Of a stretch of 64,000 nt of DNA, positions 35,509 through 46,264 are shown piece by piece (positions within the stretch are counted from its first letter, which is position 1; every line of letters begins with the position of its first letter). A program made the translations under genes and the position numbers. The notes beneath the pieces were generated by a model. That model saw only the letters and a list, made by a program, of their open reading frames with translations. It had not been told where the DNA came from and did not search any database. This DNA comes from Hedera helix (taxonomy: Eukaryota; Streptophyta; Magnoliopsida; Apiales; Araliaceae), in NCBI GenBank assembly GCA_947179155.2, contig OX359282.1, positions 14,665,510 through 14,729,509 of the forward strand. The letters are read 5' to 3'.

Positions 35509-35541
35509 TTAGGGTTTAGGCCATAGGGTTTAGGGTTTAGG
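35509..35541. repeat. Telomere-like TTTAGGG repeats
   Basis: 'agggtttagg', a short break, then 'agggtttagggtttagg' match the plant telomere repeat in about four units. Too short to be more than an interstitial patch. Confidence 0.6.
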
Positions 35542-35730
35542 TTTTATCTTCTTTTCAGATTTTTGAAAAAAAAACTTGTATGCTCCTTTTATGTGCTAAG
35601 GTTGGATACTTTAACCGAAACACATAAATAAACAATAAAGAAGATTACATAACATAAATAAGATGTAAATCAATCTTTATTTAATCATATAAAGTCGGAT
35701 TACAACTCTCTCGAAAGTTCGAAATATTAC

Positions 35731-36094
35731 AGATTATTATATGTTTAATTATGAATTATGGAATAAAGAATAATTATGTAGATATAATCAATTGAATGTT
35801 GAGCTTAATGATACTTGTAACAGAAAGAAAAAGTGAAGATTGCGGTCCAGAGACTAGGATCGAGATATAAAGATTTTAAACATCCAAATATTTTTATACA
35901 ATGATTAAGAAAAGAGGAGAGAGAAAAATTTATACCGAAAAACTTGGTAATTAATGACTGTAAAGTCAATTAAAGGGTTAAATAAGGTGATTGAAGATTT
36001 ATTAATGGACCGAAATTTAGACGATAAGGAAATAATATTTAATAAATATAAGAATTAAGGTAATCAGGTTGGTCGCAATTTCGGGGTCGTTACA
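35731..36094 (+). mobile_element. Fragment: 3' end of a C-type LTR
   Basis: It matches 15,537-15,908 of element C closely, from 'agattattatatgtttaattatgaatt' through 'gtcgcaatttcggggtcgttaca'. There is no primer site after it; I1 sequence starts directly. The left edge is a truncation and no target duplication is visible. Confidence 0.85.
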
Positions 36095-37385
36095 CTTATA
36101 CAACTTTCACCAATACCTTGCGTTCGTCATACAACCTATATTTAATAAGTTGGTCTAATAATTAGTCACTAACATGCTTACCTTGGTTTAATTCAATTAA
36201 CTTTCTTCTTTTACATAACTTAATATTTTGGACACTTAATAACGTACCAAATAAATCATAATATTATCAACATTTGATAATAGACAACCACATTCCATTA
36301 TTATTAACTATTTAATAATATTTTAATTATTTACTAATATTTGTAACCATTTAATAATATTTTAATCATTTAATAATATTATTAATTATTTAATGCTATT
36401 TTAGTCACTTACTAATATTATTAATTATTTAATAACATTTTAAAATCTTTAAATAATTAACTTTTTAATTGTTTTAACCTTATTATTTATTTTAAATATT
36501 TGTATACTAATTAGTCACTAATAGACTCTATATATATTGGTTTATTATACAAACATATTTATTTTACACTTATTTTAACTAATTTTTCAAGAAAATTCAA
36601 CCCAAACCGACCCGGAGCTGACCCAACTTGAATCGAACTGACCCAGATCAAAAATAACTTGAACTTCCTGGCCTCCAGCACTGGGGTTCTCAACATAGGC
36701 TTAAACTAGGCTCCGGGGCGCTTAAAGTAGAAAGCAAACACTTAAATTTGACTGTCCAACCCCACTCACTCTGACAGTCATAACTTTCTCATTTCTAAAC
36801 TTTTTTAAGTTATTCAAGTGCTCACACGTCCGTAACTTCTTCCTATACAACTTATCTTTAGATCAGGTAACCAAATTTCAAACAGAAAGTAACTCAAAAT
36901 CACTTATAAGGACGAAGTGAAAACTAGTTTGACAAATCCTTGAGTCAATTACTTCAAACTTGATGTCATTAGCATTATTTTGCTAGACCATAATACTTTA
37001 TGACGCTATAACATTGTAATACATAACTTACTCCTTGAAAATGGTTTATACTCATAAGTTTCATAGTTTTAGAAAATCACTATAACATCTAAATTTTCTT
37101 ATCTTAAAAAATTATTAATCAAAACTTATTTTACCAAAACATAACATTACCAAAATTTTAGCTCTATGATAAAACTCATATATCTATAACATTTTCAACC
37201 ATACAAGTTGACTCAATTTGAAAACTCAAGCTTTATAACTAGGATTTTTATCAAAACATAACATAGTTTGAATCAAAATTCATATGAGCTCATCTAGGCT
37301 CCATTTTTGTTTATATCAAAATAGTTCATTTACGAACTTGTATATTTATGGTATACACATAACAACAAAAATAAAATGTTTACAT
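36095..37385 (-). mobile_element. LTR I1 (H-like family), lower part
   Basis: On the minus strand it resembles H LTR sequence: the 'cttatacaactttcaccaataccttgc' region matches the reverse of about 55,770-55,800. The AT array (36,290-36,480) and 'acccaaaccgacccggag' block (36,598-36,650) also correspond to H. It stops at 37,385, where F is inserted after TACAT. Confidence 0.65.
36290..36480. repeat. Degenerate AT-rich array in LTR I1
   Basis: Repeated 'catttaataatattttaat' units about 28-35 bp long, as in I2 and H. Confidence 0.75.
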
Positions 37386-37714
37386 TGTGAGGATCCGAAT
37401 TTTCAGAATTTCTTTCATAATATCAAATGAGAATTTAATTGATTAAATTATCAAGATTGTTCAAATTAATTATTATTTATGTGGTTAAGGTATATGATGA
37501 GATTTAATTAGTAAAGTAAATCTGTACAGAGATTATGATAAATGGTATTGAAATTAAGTAATTGAAAAGTAAATAAATGGTTTAAAGACAATTTATTAAG
37601 AATAAGAAAAATTTCAGGTAAATGTACAATAAATTGTACAATTAAATTGTTATGGAAATGCAGAAATTATGATTTAATGGAAGGTATGTGGTAGTGTGAA
37701 ATATATGAAATTAG

Positions 37715-37721
<7 letters not shown>

Positions 37722-37796
<75 letters not shown>
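37722..37796. repeat. (AT)37 microsatellite in LTR F
   Basis: About 75 bp of uninterrupted AT, at the position of the shorter AT tract in the E LTRs. Confidence 0.95.
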
Positions 37797-37799
<3 letters not shown>

Positions 37800-38710
37800 T
37801 GTATATGTTTAAGTGATAATTATAAATATTATTAATTATGGAGATTAAGGGATTAATAATTAAATTAATCCAATTTTAAATGAAAAGCGAATGAGGAAGT
37901 TAATAAAATTGTAATTATTGATTTTAGATTTTATTAAGAATTGTGGAGGAAGTTTAGAAATTAATTGAGAAGGAAAGGTAATTATATAAATTATATAATA
38001 ATAAATTATATAATTTATATAAGGAAATTAAAATAAGGTATGAAGAAAATAATAATTATATAAATTATATAAGAATAATTATGTAATTTATATAAGGTGA
38101 TTAAATGGAATAAGGAAATTAAGAAATTATTTAAGAAAGGAGAATGTAAATATATAAATTATATAATATTAAGTTATATATAATTTATATATATAAAGAA
38201 ATTATTGTAAATATTAAAGAAATTGAATAATAAATGAGAAAAAGGAATGTTTTAATTTATTAAAAATTATGTTTATGTATAATGGAATTATTATGACTTT
38301 TATGAAGGATAATATTTCGGAAACGTGAACATGTTAGTGTAACATGTTATCCAGGTAATGAAGTGAAAAATTATGAAAAATAATTTTTATATGTTATATG
38401 ATTTATTTTATAAATTTTAGAGGTAAAAATTACCTCATATAATTACATGCACGGCGTTATGCGTGTACAAAATTTGTCAAGAAAAGTACCCGAAAGAGGT
38501 ATTAAAATTATTTATAAATTATATTATGATTTTTAGTGAATTAAAATAAATATTATATATATTATATAAAATATTTATTACATAAAATAATTACGTAATG
38601 TATAAAAATACCTCATTTATGCAAGCTTTACGCGGTTTAAAAAAAAAATCTGGAACCTTCAAAGTCGGTGGAATGGCTTGGGTTTAAAATTTGGTTAAGT
38701 TTCATGTGGC

Positions 38711-38720
38711 TATAAAAAGG
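38711..38720 (+). promoter_or_regulatory. TATA box, LTR F
   Basis: TATAAAAAGG is followed by a purine-rich leader and 'ccatcaccatgcc'. Confidence 0.6.
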
Positions 38721-39119
38721 AAACAAAAAGAAAACAAAAGGAAGAAGAAAGAAAAGAAATAAAAGAATACAAAATTTTCTTTTCTCTCATTCTTGCAACC
38801 GAGCACCATCACCATGCCACCGCCGTGAACCACCTGGCCACCGAGAGAGGAAGGATTGGATGCCATCAAGGAAGAATCTTAAGCTTGGAAGGTATAAAAA
38901 AATCTTTTATTTAAGTTAATTTGTGAAATTATGATGTTAAAATAATTGTGTGGAAAAATTATAAATAATTAGAATAATTATTCTAAATAATTTTTGGATG
39001 TATATCTATGAATTATATAATTTTTGGAAGGGTTTTGTTGTGGAAATTTGGATCAAAATGGTGTATTTTGTGTGTTGGCTGGTTACTGTTCGCGCAGTAA
39101 AGGAAGAAGAAGAAGAAAA

Positions 39120-39562
39120 GGCTATCGCGCATGGCGCGGTAGCCATTTTTTTTCCCAGAACGGCTTGAAACGACGCCGTTTTGGGGGCACGCAAAAGAAA
39201 CAGCCGCGCCATGCGCGGAGGTTTCTGGAAAACGACAAGAAACGACGCCGTTTTGGCGTCGGAAGCTGGGGTCCGCGCGCAATGCGCGGCCGACAACACG
39301 CTGGAAATTACCAGCGTGCCCCTGCTCTTTTCGGTTAATGCCGACCGTGTCCCCTGACCCTGAAAATTACAATCGTGCCCTTCAGCTTTTCTAGAAATAC
39401 CGTCCGTGTCCTGAAGCAGTGAAAATTACAGATATGCCCCTGAGCTTTTCTGTTAATGACGGTTGTGTCCCTAACGTTGCTGAATTTACAGAAATGTCCC
39501 TGGACTTTTCGAAAAATTCCGGATGTGTCCCTAATGCAGCGAAAATTACCAAAATGCCCTTA
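39120..39562 (+). other. GC-palindrome and phrase module, LTR F
   Basis: Hairpins GGCTATCGCGC-ATG-GCGCGGTAGCC (39,120-39,144), CCGCGCCATGCGCGG (39,204-39,218) and GACGCC-GTTTT-GGCGTC (39,244-39,260), plus a further CGCGC/GCGCGG pair near 39,272-39,290. From 39,300 there are about nine alternating phrases of the 'gaaaattacnnnnntgcccct' and 'nnntgtcccntna' types. Confidence 0.75.
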
Positions 39563-40288
39563 GAAATTAGTTTTTAATGAAATAAATGTTTAAAAATTAT
39601 AGAAAATTATAGAAAAATACTAAAAATATAGAAATAATGTTTGAGCATTAAATTTAATATTTTTGTAAAAATATTAAATATTGGGGATTAATATTTAAAT
39701 GTTTAAATATTAATCTAATAAGGTTATAATTTAGAAAATGGTTAAATAAAATTTTCGGACAACCAAAAAATGTTAAATTTTATCCGATGAGCTGGGTTGT
39801 CCATAGTGAATGTATTTGATATTAAGTTAAATAAATATTTTAAGGAATGAGGTTAATATAATTAACCTTATTAATTAATAATTAACCCGGTACCCTAAAA
39901 TAAATTGTCGGGTAGGGTTAATCACATTAGAGATGATATTAATTAATTAAATTAATATCATAAAGAGATAAATAATTATTATTTGATTATTTTATGATCA
40001 TAGGCTGTACGAGAAGGTGTATAGAAGGGATGTTTATTATTTAATTTCGCAATTCAGGCAAGTTCTTCAGTCCTTTAATGTTAATTGTTGACTGATATAA
40101 TATGATAATGCTTGTTGAAATGCATGTAAATTATGTGTTATGTGATCTGTGGCTAATATGACAATTATGTGTATTCCATGCAATGATGTGAGATATATTG
40201 CTATAGTAGAAGCACAAGCACATGATGTATGACACACGCCGAGCATATTAAGGTATGTGCTACGTGATGTATAAACTGTTGAACTTGC

Positions 40289-40304
40289 TGAGCCGTTGTG
40301 CTCA
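40289..40304 (+). other. LTR hairpin TGAGC-N6-GCTCA, LTR F
   Basis: TGAGC-CGTTGT-GCTCA, followed by 'ttacttgcttaaaataaacttttgcag' ending at about 40,331. Confidence 0.6.
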
Positions 40305-40906
40305 TTACTTGCTTAAAATAAACTTTTGCAGGTTAAGAAACAAAATTTCAGGAATATCAGAATATATTAAAGACGGATTGTCACAGCAGGTTGTAAATGT
40401 AGTTGCTATATTTTTAATAGCATAATTCAATGTGGTAAATTGCAAAGTGATATGGATATTTCGTATGTACATATATGTGGGATCTAGCTAAGATGAACAG
40501 AGTTAAAATGTGAACTATAATTGTTCAAAACGGTTGTTACGCAAGAAAGTTATTATATGGTTAATTATGAATTATGAAATAAAGAATAATTATGAATGAT
40601 ACTAAAATTTGTATGTCGAGCTTTATGGTACATGAAAGAACGAAGAAGTAAAGGTTGCGATCCAGGGGCTAGGATCGATGTAAGGATTTTAGATCTCCAA
40701 ATATTTTAATACAATGATATGATTGAGAAAAAGAAAAAAAAAATTATACCGAAATTTTAGTAACTGATGGTTTTAAAGATAATTAATGGATTAAATAAGG
40801 TGGTTAAAGATTTATTAACGAACCGAAATTTGGACGCAAGGAAGATAATGTATAATAAATACAAAAATTAAGGTAATAAGATTAGTCGAATTTCGGGGTC
40901 GTTACA

Positions 40907-41487
40907 TACATGAATACCCAAAACTCAAAACTAGGTTTTCCTTAACAAAAAAAAATCTATTTTTGATTACATAGCTTATATTTCATCAACAAGTAATCTA
41001 AACACAAAATCACCAACCTAACTTCCTTATATCATCGGAACCACCATGTTCTACCATCAACACATCATTCTCCATCAACAGAACATACACAAATCTATAT
41101 TAGCCAACACAATAAAAGAGTTATAGGGTTGTAAGATACTTTTAAACCTTTAAAGTATTCTCTCCTTGATGAATGAATGATCTATCTTTGATCATCTTCC
41201 TCAATTATTGCTAGATCTATCTTTCAAGCTTTATTTTCCTTCTCTTTCTTTTCTCTAGATTTTTTTTCTCTAGATTTTTCTCTAGAGCTCTCTCTCTCTT
41301 TTGCTCTCCATACTTGATGAGATAGAAGAACAATCAAATGAATGAAATGTTGGCTAGCCTATGAGAGTTACATAGTCAAGTAGTATACATACATATGTTG
41401 TGAGTATACTTCTCAACTAAAACCTCAATAGGCCTACTAGCTTCTTAAATTTAGGCCTTAACTAGGTCACCTACTTTCCTTGTTTCT
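40907..41487 (-). mobile_element. LTR I1, upper part
   Basis: Resumes with the target duplication TACAT after F. It includes an AG/CT-rich leader-like region (41,170-41,310) similar to 49,840-50,010 of I2. It ends where I2 starts with 'tgtgacgacccc'. No gene is visible. Confidence 0.55.
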
Positions 41488-43114
41488 GTGACGACCCCAA
41501 ATCCGGGTTCTTTAACCTCAGGTTTGGTTCTCACTGTACAATACTTAACAACAATGAAATACATAAATTGTATTCAACTACGCGGAATAATACAAAAGGT
41601 TCCTTATCAAAAGGCTACACTTTCCAAGGTCTATTAACCTTAATCGTAACATTACATATCTTAAGGGAGATACAAAAGATTTACACAGTAATTACATAAC
41701 AGTAATTTAAAACTAGCATGTATCTACTAATCTACGCATTCGCTTCCCTTGCCTTTGTCTGATTTAGAGCATTTAGGCTTAGCTGAAATATAATCATGAT
41801 ATAGCAAGAATGAGCAACTAGGTGGCTCAACAAGTTTATAAACAATACCATAAAATATATCATGATGAAGGGAAATAACTTCAAGGTTTTCAACAATAAC
41901 AATTGTGAAAGATATCAAGAATCAAAGTTCAACATAAGAATGGATTGACTCTTTACTGCTGAGTGGTCTTTAATGACCATGAACTGCTACTAAGGTAGAA
42001 CAGACATACAATGTCTGACACCTTGTTAAAAATAACGGGACACTTGAGGGGATCAGTCCTCACATGTCCTATGTATATGCATAACATTTACTTTTCTTGC
42101 GCAAATTCGGTTACCCGACAATATAAAAATCCCCTTTAACTAGGGTTGTTCTTTCTCAGTCTTACTATAAGAATCCGCACCAGCCAATGGTTTGGATAAG
42201 CTTTTAAAATATTCAATTAGATGAATTTAAACATGCATTTGTCTAGTCGAAACAATTAACTTAGACATTCTTAAACAGTTCGTAAATTACTGAACTATAG
42301 CATTTGCAAGGGCACTATGTGCGAATACAATACAATAATGATGTGAAGTAATTTTTGATAATTAATTCACTTAAAGTTCTGTCAAATAACTACGAGTGTA
42401 GATACTTGCTTAACAATAATTGAATTGATCAATGTAAATAAGGTTGAAGAATACTTGCAACAATAAATACAAGTTAGGGTTGAGAAGAAACTTACAACGT
42501 AAATTACAAGTCAAGGTGTAGAAAACTTGCATTGTGCGTCGTCTACGACTAACCAATTTAATTTAATAATCCTTGAACGGACCTAACAATTAAATTAGTT
42601 TGATCTTAAATTAGTATCATATACACATTAGTATGATGACCTTTATAATTTTTACGATCCACATAATTATCTAATTATGGGTATATAAACACGTAGGCGA
42701 TAATATCACTAATTGATAATATTTCAAACACAAGAACCTATATTAATATTTAATATAGTCCATACACTTATTTAATATTATTAACAACTTAATAATATTT
42801 TATTAGTCTTGTAGTATTATTAATCATTTAATAATACCTTATTAATATTTTTATATTATTAATCATTTAATAATATATTAACAGCTCTATAATATTATTA
42901 ACCATTTAATAATATTTTATTAACCTTATAATATTATTAATCATTTAATAATATGTTATTCATCTTCTAATATTATTAATCATTTAATAATATTTTATTA
43001 ATTATCTAATATTATTAATCGTTTAATAATATTTTATTTGTTATCCAATATTATTAATCATTTAATAATATTTTATTACCTTATGAATATTATTAATCAT
43101 TTAATAATATGGGA
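41488..43114 (-). mobile_element. LTR I2, lower part
   Basis: It starts 'tgtgacgaccccaaatccggg', the reverse of an LTR end ...GGGGTCGTCACA. It carries hairpin TGAGC-N9-GCTCA at 41,811-41,829 and, unusually for an LTR, phrases found in the internal regions of other elements: 'gaggggatcagtcctcac...atgcataac' (42,045-42,090) and an SL3-like 'tgtctagtcgaaacaattaacttagaca' (42,239-42,268). AT-rich array sequence starts near 42,700. The 63-codon minus frame at 41,727-41,918 is not gene-like. Confidence 0.6.
42700..43110. repeat. Degenerate AT-rich array in I2, first part (resumes 44,793-45,130)
   Basis: About a dozen units of 'aatattattaatcatttaataatatt', 28-40 bp apart, each with a small AATATTATT palindrome. 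Interrupted by solo LTR G. Confidence 0.85.
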
Positions 43115-44020
43115 TGATGTCGCAAGCACCCAAAAATAAAATCTTACTTTTGAAAAATATTAATGTAGTAGTGAAAGTAAGAGTCGAACCCACAGAGAGT
43201 GAATTGTTTTAATAAATTCTAATGTTTTCAAAAATAACTAATTAAATGGGGGATTTTGAAATTATTAATTAACTAATTAAAATTCAAATAAATAAAACTA
43301 AATAATAAAGATGAGAAAAAAATAATTAAAACAAACTTCAGTTCCTTAGTTCAGTATCCCCTTCTTTTAATCAACAAATTAGTCAAGTTATTATTATCTT
43401 TTCCTTCAATTGAAATTAATAATCCTAGATAACCGACAATCGCCAAGCTACCCGAAATCCTCCTTAAATTATAAATCTAATGCAACAATCGCTCACAAAA
43501 TACCCTAACTATCATACAACCTAGAACTATCAGTCTAGATTTAATATAACAGTTGCATTAAAAATTAGAGAATTAGATTATTCCAAGCAACAATCTCAAC
43601 ATCGCGGACCATTTAACTTGCCATCTTGATAACCATAATAATATTCAGAAGTTTGACCACAATTAAATATTATTAACTGCTACTTATGATCAGATAAAAT
43701 ATCGTTTGCTTAATATCAAATCTTAATCTAGCATATGATAAATTATTGATTAATCTAACATGCCATTATCAAATTAATCAAGCAAATATCATAAAACAAT
43801 TAAAATAGATTATCAAGAATAAATCTCATGCATGAAGGAATAAATAATAAAACTTAATTAAAACATTAATTAAAAATAAGGTTCAACATCCTTTTGGAAC
43901 TGAAAAATAAAATTAGCCAAACATAATAAAAATAATACCTACTAGTTGAAAAACTCTTTCCAAGAAATTAGGAGAAAGATCTCCCAAAAATTTACAATCA
44001 ATAATGAGAAATTGACCCTC

Positions 44021-44028
44021 TATTTATA
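44021..44028 (-). promoter_or_regulatory. TATA box, solo LTR G
   Basis: Minus-strand CCTATAAATAGAGGG, a consensus plant TATA box. Confidence 0.65.
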
Positions 44029-44248
44029 GGCCTCTAACTTGTTCAAACCCTAATAGGATTTACAATTAAAAATAAAAGAAAAAAAATAATTATTATCCTA
44101 ACCCTAGTTGGAATTAACATCCAATCTGGAATCAAAAAGTAGCAAAAATCTCGTTTTCCAGCATTAATGTGCAAGACAAACGCGCCCTTAACACGTCATA
44201 TTTGACCAAGTCAACGCGGTAACGCGTCCGGTGACGTCAGCGAGCTTT

Positions 44249-44505
44249 CGCGCATTGCGCGGAGGGTTCCGGTTCTTCTGAAACGACACCGTTTCATCCC
44301 CAGTGCTGCTGAACTGCTATCACCTCCAAATGACGTCCTCTCTTGACTCCTTTTATGCGCGCGCATTGCGCGCGGCCCAGGTTTTGGTTTAATTACGATT
44401 CTGCCACCGGTCTTTTGCGGAATTTACACTTTTGCCCTCCGGTTTTGCTGAAATTACCACAATGCCATTAGACTTTTGCAGAATTTACAGATTTGCCCCC
44501 GAAGC
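44249..44505 (+). other. GC-palindrome and phrase module in solo LTR G
   Basis: CGCGC-ATT-GCGCG (from 44,249), AAACGACACCGTTT (44,281-44,294), GCGCGCATTGCGCGC (around 44,358-44,374), then 'aattacgattctgccaccgg' and three similar phrases to 44,505. It has the same order as in C and F, but on the strand opposite G's TATA box. Confidence 0.65.
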
Positions 44506-44792
44506 TTATTTTCCTACAAAATAAAATATAAAAATAAATAAAAATAATATAGAAATACTAAAAATCCTAAAAACATAAATAAAATTCCTAAAATACTAAA
44601 AATAAATAAAAACACATAAATAAAAAGAAATATAAAAAATACTATAAAATCACCTAAATTAACATAAATTAACTAAAATCCTATAAAACCTATTAAAATC
44701 AAAATAAGCTAAATAATTAAACATTTAAGCACACAATAAATATAAAAACTAAGTATTAGGGAATAAAAATATCGTATAATTTAGCTCTATCA

Positions 44793-45845
44793 TAATATTT
44801 TATTAGTTATCTAATATTGTTAATCATTTAATAATATTTTATTATCTTATTAATATTATTAATTATTTAATAATATTTTAATCATTATCTAATATTATTA
44901 ACCATTTAATAATATTTTATTAATTATCTAATATTATTAATCATTTAATAATATTTTATTATCTTATTAATATTATTAATCCTTTAATAATATTTTATTC
45001 ACTTTATAATATTATTATACATTTAATAATATTTTAATGATTTTCTAATATTATTATATTAATAATAATATTTTATTGATTTTAATTATATTATTAACTC
45101 TTTAATAATATTTAACCTCTTTTACATATTAATTCAATTATATTAAATTTTAAAAATATATTTATTTAGTCCAAAAATAATAAAATACTTTTTGGAACAT
45201 TTTTCATTTTCTGGCTCGAACCTGACCCAACCCGATCCGGCCCAGTTCGGAGTTATTATTTTTTTCAAACAGAATGTTTCACCGCTGCGGCGGTGAGATC
45301 TACCATTGCGGCAGTAGTGCAAAATTTTTTGTTACAATGTGTTTCACCGCTGCAGCGGTGACACTGATTTTAAAACCCTAATTTTCTTATTTTGATCTCT
45401 TTGGTTCTAACATTGATAAAATGACATCTACACATCCGAAAGACACCAAATCAGTGTTGATGTGTTCCTAACTTCTTGTTTTACAATATTTCATGGTTCG
45501 AACGTCTTTTTGAAAACATTATACACGAAATTTACGGATCGAACCACTTAGAGTTTAAAAATAACATCATTTTGCAGTAAAAGCCATAACTTCTTTGTTT
45601 TTCCATATTTTTGTGAGATTCAAGTTGTGTTGGCTTTATAACTCACTCATAAAACTTTCTCGCCATATAAATCAAGTATTTAACTTGTACATTTCGAAAT
45701 GACACAAAACATAGTATATAGCTACTTAGGGTTTTATCGGTAAAGTGTGATATGAACATTTATACTAATTTCATGCGTTACACACATACCAAAACATGAT
45801 ATAAACACATCAAACTATGATTATACATATATTACATAGATAAAT
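44793..45845 (-). mobile_element. LTR I2, middle part
   Basis: AT array to about 45,130, then 'ctgacccaacccgatccggccc' (45,215-45,245), palindromes at 45,278-45,365, then sequence with no gene visible to 45,845. The last five bases, TAAAT, are the target duplication of the copia solo LTR that follows. Confidence 0.6.
45278..45365. other. TCACCGCTGCAGCGGTGA palindromes
   Basis: Near-palindrome TCACCGCTGCGGCGGTGA at about 45,280, a decayed 'accattgcggcagtagt' copy, and the perfect 18-bp palindrome TCACCGCTGCAGCGGTGA at about 45,345. Confidence 0.75.
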
Positions 45846-46256
45846 TGTTGGTTTGTAATATTCAAAGACGCAATCAAATTGCACAAAATAGCGGAAGCAT
45901 GGTAAAATCAAATTTAAAAATTTACAAACCATAATCCAGGATCGACCTTTATGCGCAATTATTAATTAATAAAGAAGAAGTTAGAGATATACCCTTGTAG
46001 AACTCAAAGCTTCAACGGGTACAAGTTCACCTCCAAATGCTCCGCGTTCTCCTTGAATTTCACCGATTGGATTCCAATGATCAATGTTAGCCACCCAAGT
46101 GTTTGGCCTCTAGAGGTGATCCACCAAGGAATAACAATAATTCAAGAAGTGGGTGATGGCAAACCCTAGTTTTCTCTCTCTAGAGAATATGTGAGTAATC
46201 TCCCAAAACTTATAGAAGTGTATGTGTGTAACCTTAATCCATAATACGACTTCTCT

Positions 46257-46264
46257 TATTTATA
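46257..46264 (-). promoter_or_regulatory. TATA box, copia solo LTR
   Basis: Minus-strand CTATAAATAAGAGAAGT, conserved with 21,189 and 62,873. Confidence 0.65.

Larger units (their letters stand above)
34413..35730 (-). mobile_element. Older LTR-type DNA J, right part
   Basis: Continues the DNA interrupted by E. It has a TATA box at 34,619-34,626, 'ggggtaatttggtcatt' and 'gggcattttagtcttgc' phrases at 34,640-34,690, a small tandem repeat at 34,731-34,790 and telomere-like repeats near 35,509. A 76-codon minus frame (34,467-34,697) overlaps the TATA region and has no recognisable domain. No gene is seen from 34,800 to 35,730. Confidence 0.55.
37386..40906 (+). mobile_element. Element F: solo LTR, 3,521 bp, target duplication TACAT
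   Basis: It runs TGTGAGGATCCG...GGGGTCGTTACA and is flanked by TACAT on both sides (37,381-37,385 and 40,907-40,911). No primer site or purine tract adjoins it, so it is a solo LTR left by recombination. It is homologous to LTRs C and E but clearly diverged. It has the best-preserved promoter (TATAAAAAGG at 38,711), leader with donor-like GGAAG/GTATAA near 38,890, GC module (39,120-39,562), hairpin (40,289-40,304) and acceptor-like site (near 40,331). Confidence 0.95.
43115..44792 (-). mobile_element. Element G: probable solo LTR, about 1.68 kb
   Basis: A distinct block lies inside the I2 AT array. On the minus strand it starts TGATAGAGCTAAATT and ends ...TGCGACATCA, followed by TCCC before the array resumes. 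TAATAT flanks both sides (43,105-43,110 and 44,793-44,798), but the AT array makes this weak proof of a target duplication. A strong minus-strand TATA box at 44,021-44,028 sets orientation. No coding sequence or primer site is seen. Confidence 0.65.

Noticed and set aside
43105..44798. TAATAT as a firm target duplication for G
   Set aside because: The surrounding array is full of TAATAT, so the match has little weight; the element's TG...CA ends and TATA box are better evidence.
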